Source: an uncultured Porphyromonadaceae bacterium
Lineage (GTDB): Bacteria; Bacteroidota; Bacteroidia; Bacteroidales; Muribaculaceae
Length of the DNA stretch: 6,461 bases
Direction of reading: 5' to 3'
NCBI GenBank assembly: GCA_947174735.1
Contig: CAMWKC010000124.1
Coordinates: 1-6,461 of the forward strand
A program made the position numbers and the translations under genes. The notes beneath the pieces were generated by a model, which saw nothing but the letters and a program-made list of their open reading frames with translations, searched no databases and was not told where the DNA came from. Below are positions 5,210-6,461 of this stretch, in pieces (position 1 is the first letter of the stretch; the number at the start of each line of letters is the position of its first letter).

Positions 5210-6461
5210 ATGAACGTAAAATCTCTGGACATAAAGAATTTTCGCTGTTTCGCCAAGGCATATATGGGTTTCCACCCTCAGTTTAACCTTATCGTTGGTA
5301 TTAACGGTACAGGTAAAACTACTATATTGGAAGCTTTGAGAATAATGATTGGATCGTTATTCTTAAAAGTTGATAAAGTTGCAGACAAAATTTTCAGTCC
5401 TAGTATTGTTAAAGATGACGTTAGATTGGCCTCACTTGAAATGCAGTATCCAGTAAGGCTGGGAGCTGTAGCTGATATTCCTGAATTTAAGGATAAATCA
5501 GAACCCAGTTTGCTTGAGGAAAATGAGATTACATGGTATCGTACATTAGAAACAAATGGAGGAAAGACAACTTCCAAAGATGCCAAGATGATGGTTAAGG
5601 CTTCTGAGGCAATGCAAGCGTCTATTAGGGAGATTAATAGCAATATTACTATACCTTTGGTTGCTTATTTTTCTACAGATAGGTTTAAAAAAGAAAAGAG
5701 AGACATTGGTGTTGAACCCGATGGCAGCAGGCTTAGAGGATACTACAACTCATTAGATTCGCTTACAAATGTTAAATTTTTTCTAGATATTTGGTTTACA
5801 GAAACCCTATGGGAACTACAGAGCGGAAAAACCTCTTTAATGCTCAGTGCAGTTAAGCAATCTATTAAGAATTGTTTGGAAGACTGTCAGGATGCCTACT
5901 TTGATATAAAGCTTCAAGAATTGGTGATGATTCAAAGAAACCCTTCCCGACAGTTGCCATATCATCTGCTGTCTGATGGTGTCCGGTCTATGTTCGCTAT
6001 GGTAATGGAGATTGCTTTCAGATGCTACTTGTTAAATCCTCATTTAGGAGAGAATGCTCCCCTTCTTACCCCGGGTGTAGTCTTAATTGATGAGATTGAT
6101 TTACATCTTCATCCGGAGTGGCAGATGCGTGTTGTAAATGATTTGCAAAATGCTTTTCCGAAGATACAATTTATAGCATCTACCCATGCTCCATTAGTTG
6201 TTGGTTCACTTTCAAAGGGTAAGATAATTTGTGTAGATAATAATCAAGTTTACGATTTCTCTTTGCAATATGGTAAAGATGCCAACTATATACTGCGAGA
6301 AATGGGAGCCTTGGAGATGCCTATTGATATTAAAGACTTAATTTCAAAGTATTATGCATTAATTCAACGAGGTTTGGGATTATCCGATGAAGCTAAGGAG
6401 TTAAGAGAAAAACTTAATCTTCAATTGGGAAAAGATCATCCGGAATTGCAAAGGGCTGACC
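5210..6461 (+). CDS. RecF/OLD-like AAA ATPase, 3' end cut by the window (PtuA/retron-ATPase-like)
   Basis: The frame is open from ATG 5210 to the right edge (417 complete codons) and continues beyond it. This is an ABC-type ATPase of the AAA_23/AAA_21 (RecF/SMC-like) class. It starts with the usual beta strand ending in NFRCF (10-14), then Walker A GINGTGKTT (30-38). A helical insertion spans about 45-250. Then come LSDGVRSM (254-261) as the ABC signature, Walker B with DE (294-295) in VVLIDEIDLHLHP (290-302), and the switch histidine in STHAP (324-328). From about 372 a helical C-terminal region begins (ending ...GKDHPELQRAD), of the kind I recall from ATPases of Septu (PtuA) and retron-Ec78-like defence systems. 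All ATPase residues look intact. The start is fixed by the family N-terminus. AAAGGAG (5202-5208) lies only one base before the ATG, unusually close for a Shine-Dalgarno. Codon use looks AT-rich like the left-hand genes. The ATPase call is firm. The defence role is inference, because downstream partners are out of view. Confidence 0.85.
   Translation, partial: MNVKSLDIKNFRCFAKAYMGFHPQFNLIVGINGTGKTTILEALRIMIGSLFLKVDKVADKIFSPSIVKDDVRLASLEMQYPVRLGAVADIPEFKDKSEPSLLEENEITWYRTLETNGGKTTSKDAKMMVKASEAMQASIREINSNITIPLVAYFSTDRFKKEKRDIGVEPDGSRLRGYYNSLDSLTNVKFFLDIWFTETLWELQSGKTSLMLSAVKQSIKNCLEDCQDAYFDIKLQELVMIQRNPSRQLPYHLLSDGVRSMFAMVMEIAFRCYLLNPHLGENAPLLTPGVVLIDEIDLHLHPEWQMRVVNDLQNAFPKIQFIASTHAPLVVGSLSKGKIICVDNNQVYDFSLQYGKDANYILREMGALEMPIDIKDLISKYYALIQRGLGLSDEAKELREKLNLQLGKDHPELQRAD

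Noticed and set aside
5278..5643. Minus-strand 121-codon frame within the ATPase gene
   Set aside because: It lies opposite the Walker A region of a well-supported ATPase and has a low-complexity Ser/Leu-rich composition.

Overview
The window looks like chromosomal DNA from a Bacteroidota bacterium, most likely order Bacteroidales. Four things point there. One protein carries the GLPGLI signature of a secreted family known almost only from this phylum. Most start codons lack a Shine-Dalgarno sequence. Several genes are preceded by the phylum-specific promoter pattern (TTTG or TTG, about 19-21 bases, then TAnnTTTG). The base composition is moderately AT-rich. I cannot place the genus.

Layout from left to right: (1) 156-584 (+), a small two-helix membrane protein with a bacterial PH-like domain, preceded by a textbook Bacteroidota promoter. 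An in-frame 35-codon ORF of unknown status lies just after its stop. (2) 674-1501 (-), convergent with the first gene: a membrane-anchored protein whose C-terminal half has the PD-(D/E)XK nuclease motifs. (3) 1502-1832, a 331-base divergent intergenic region with a predicted promoter on each strand and an unusual nested inverted repeat in the predicted leader of the nuclease gene. (4) 1833-2834 (+), a DUF362-family lipoprotein, followed by a strong intrinsic terminator. (5) 2968-4176 (+), a compact AspT/YidE-type antiporter that lacks the usual cytoplasmic TrkA_C domains. (6) 4229-5062 (+), a secreted GLPGLI-family protein 52 bases behind the transporter and plausibly co-transcribed with it. 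(7) 5210 to the right edge (+), a RecF/OLD-like ABC-type AAA ATPase cut off by the window, with its own predicted promoter.

The middle block (DUF362 lipoprotein, transporter, GLPGLI protein) is an envelope and transport group whose substrate cannot be read from sequence. The flanking genes (the PH protein, the membrane nuclease-like protein and the ATPase) look more AT-rich and accessory in character. The best candidate for an interesting system is the truncated ATPase at the right edge. It resembles the ATPases of PtuA/Septu and retron-associated defence systems, but the partner genes that would settle this lie outside the window. No tRNA, rRNA, CRISPR array or insertion sequence was seen.
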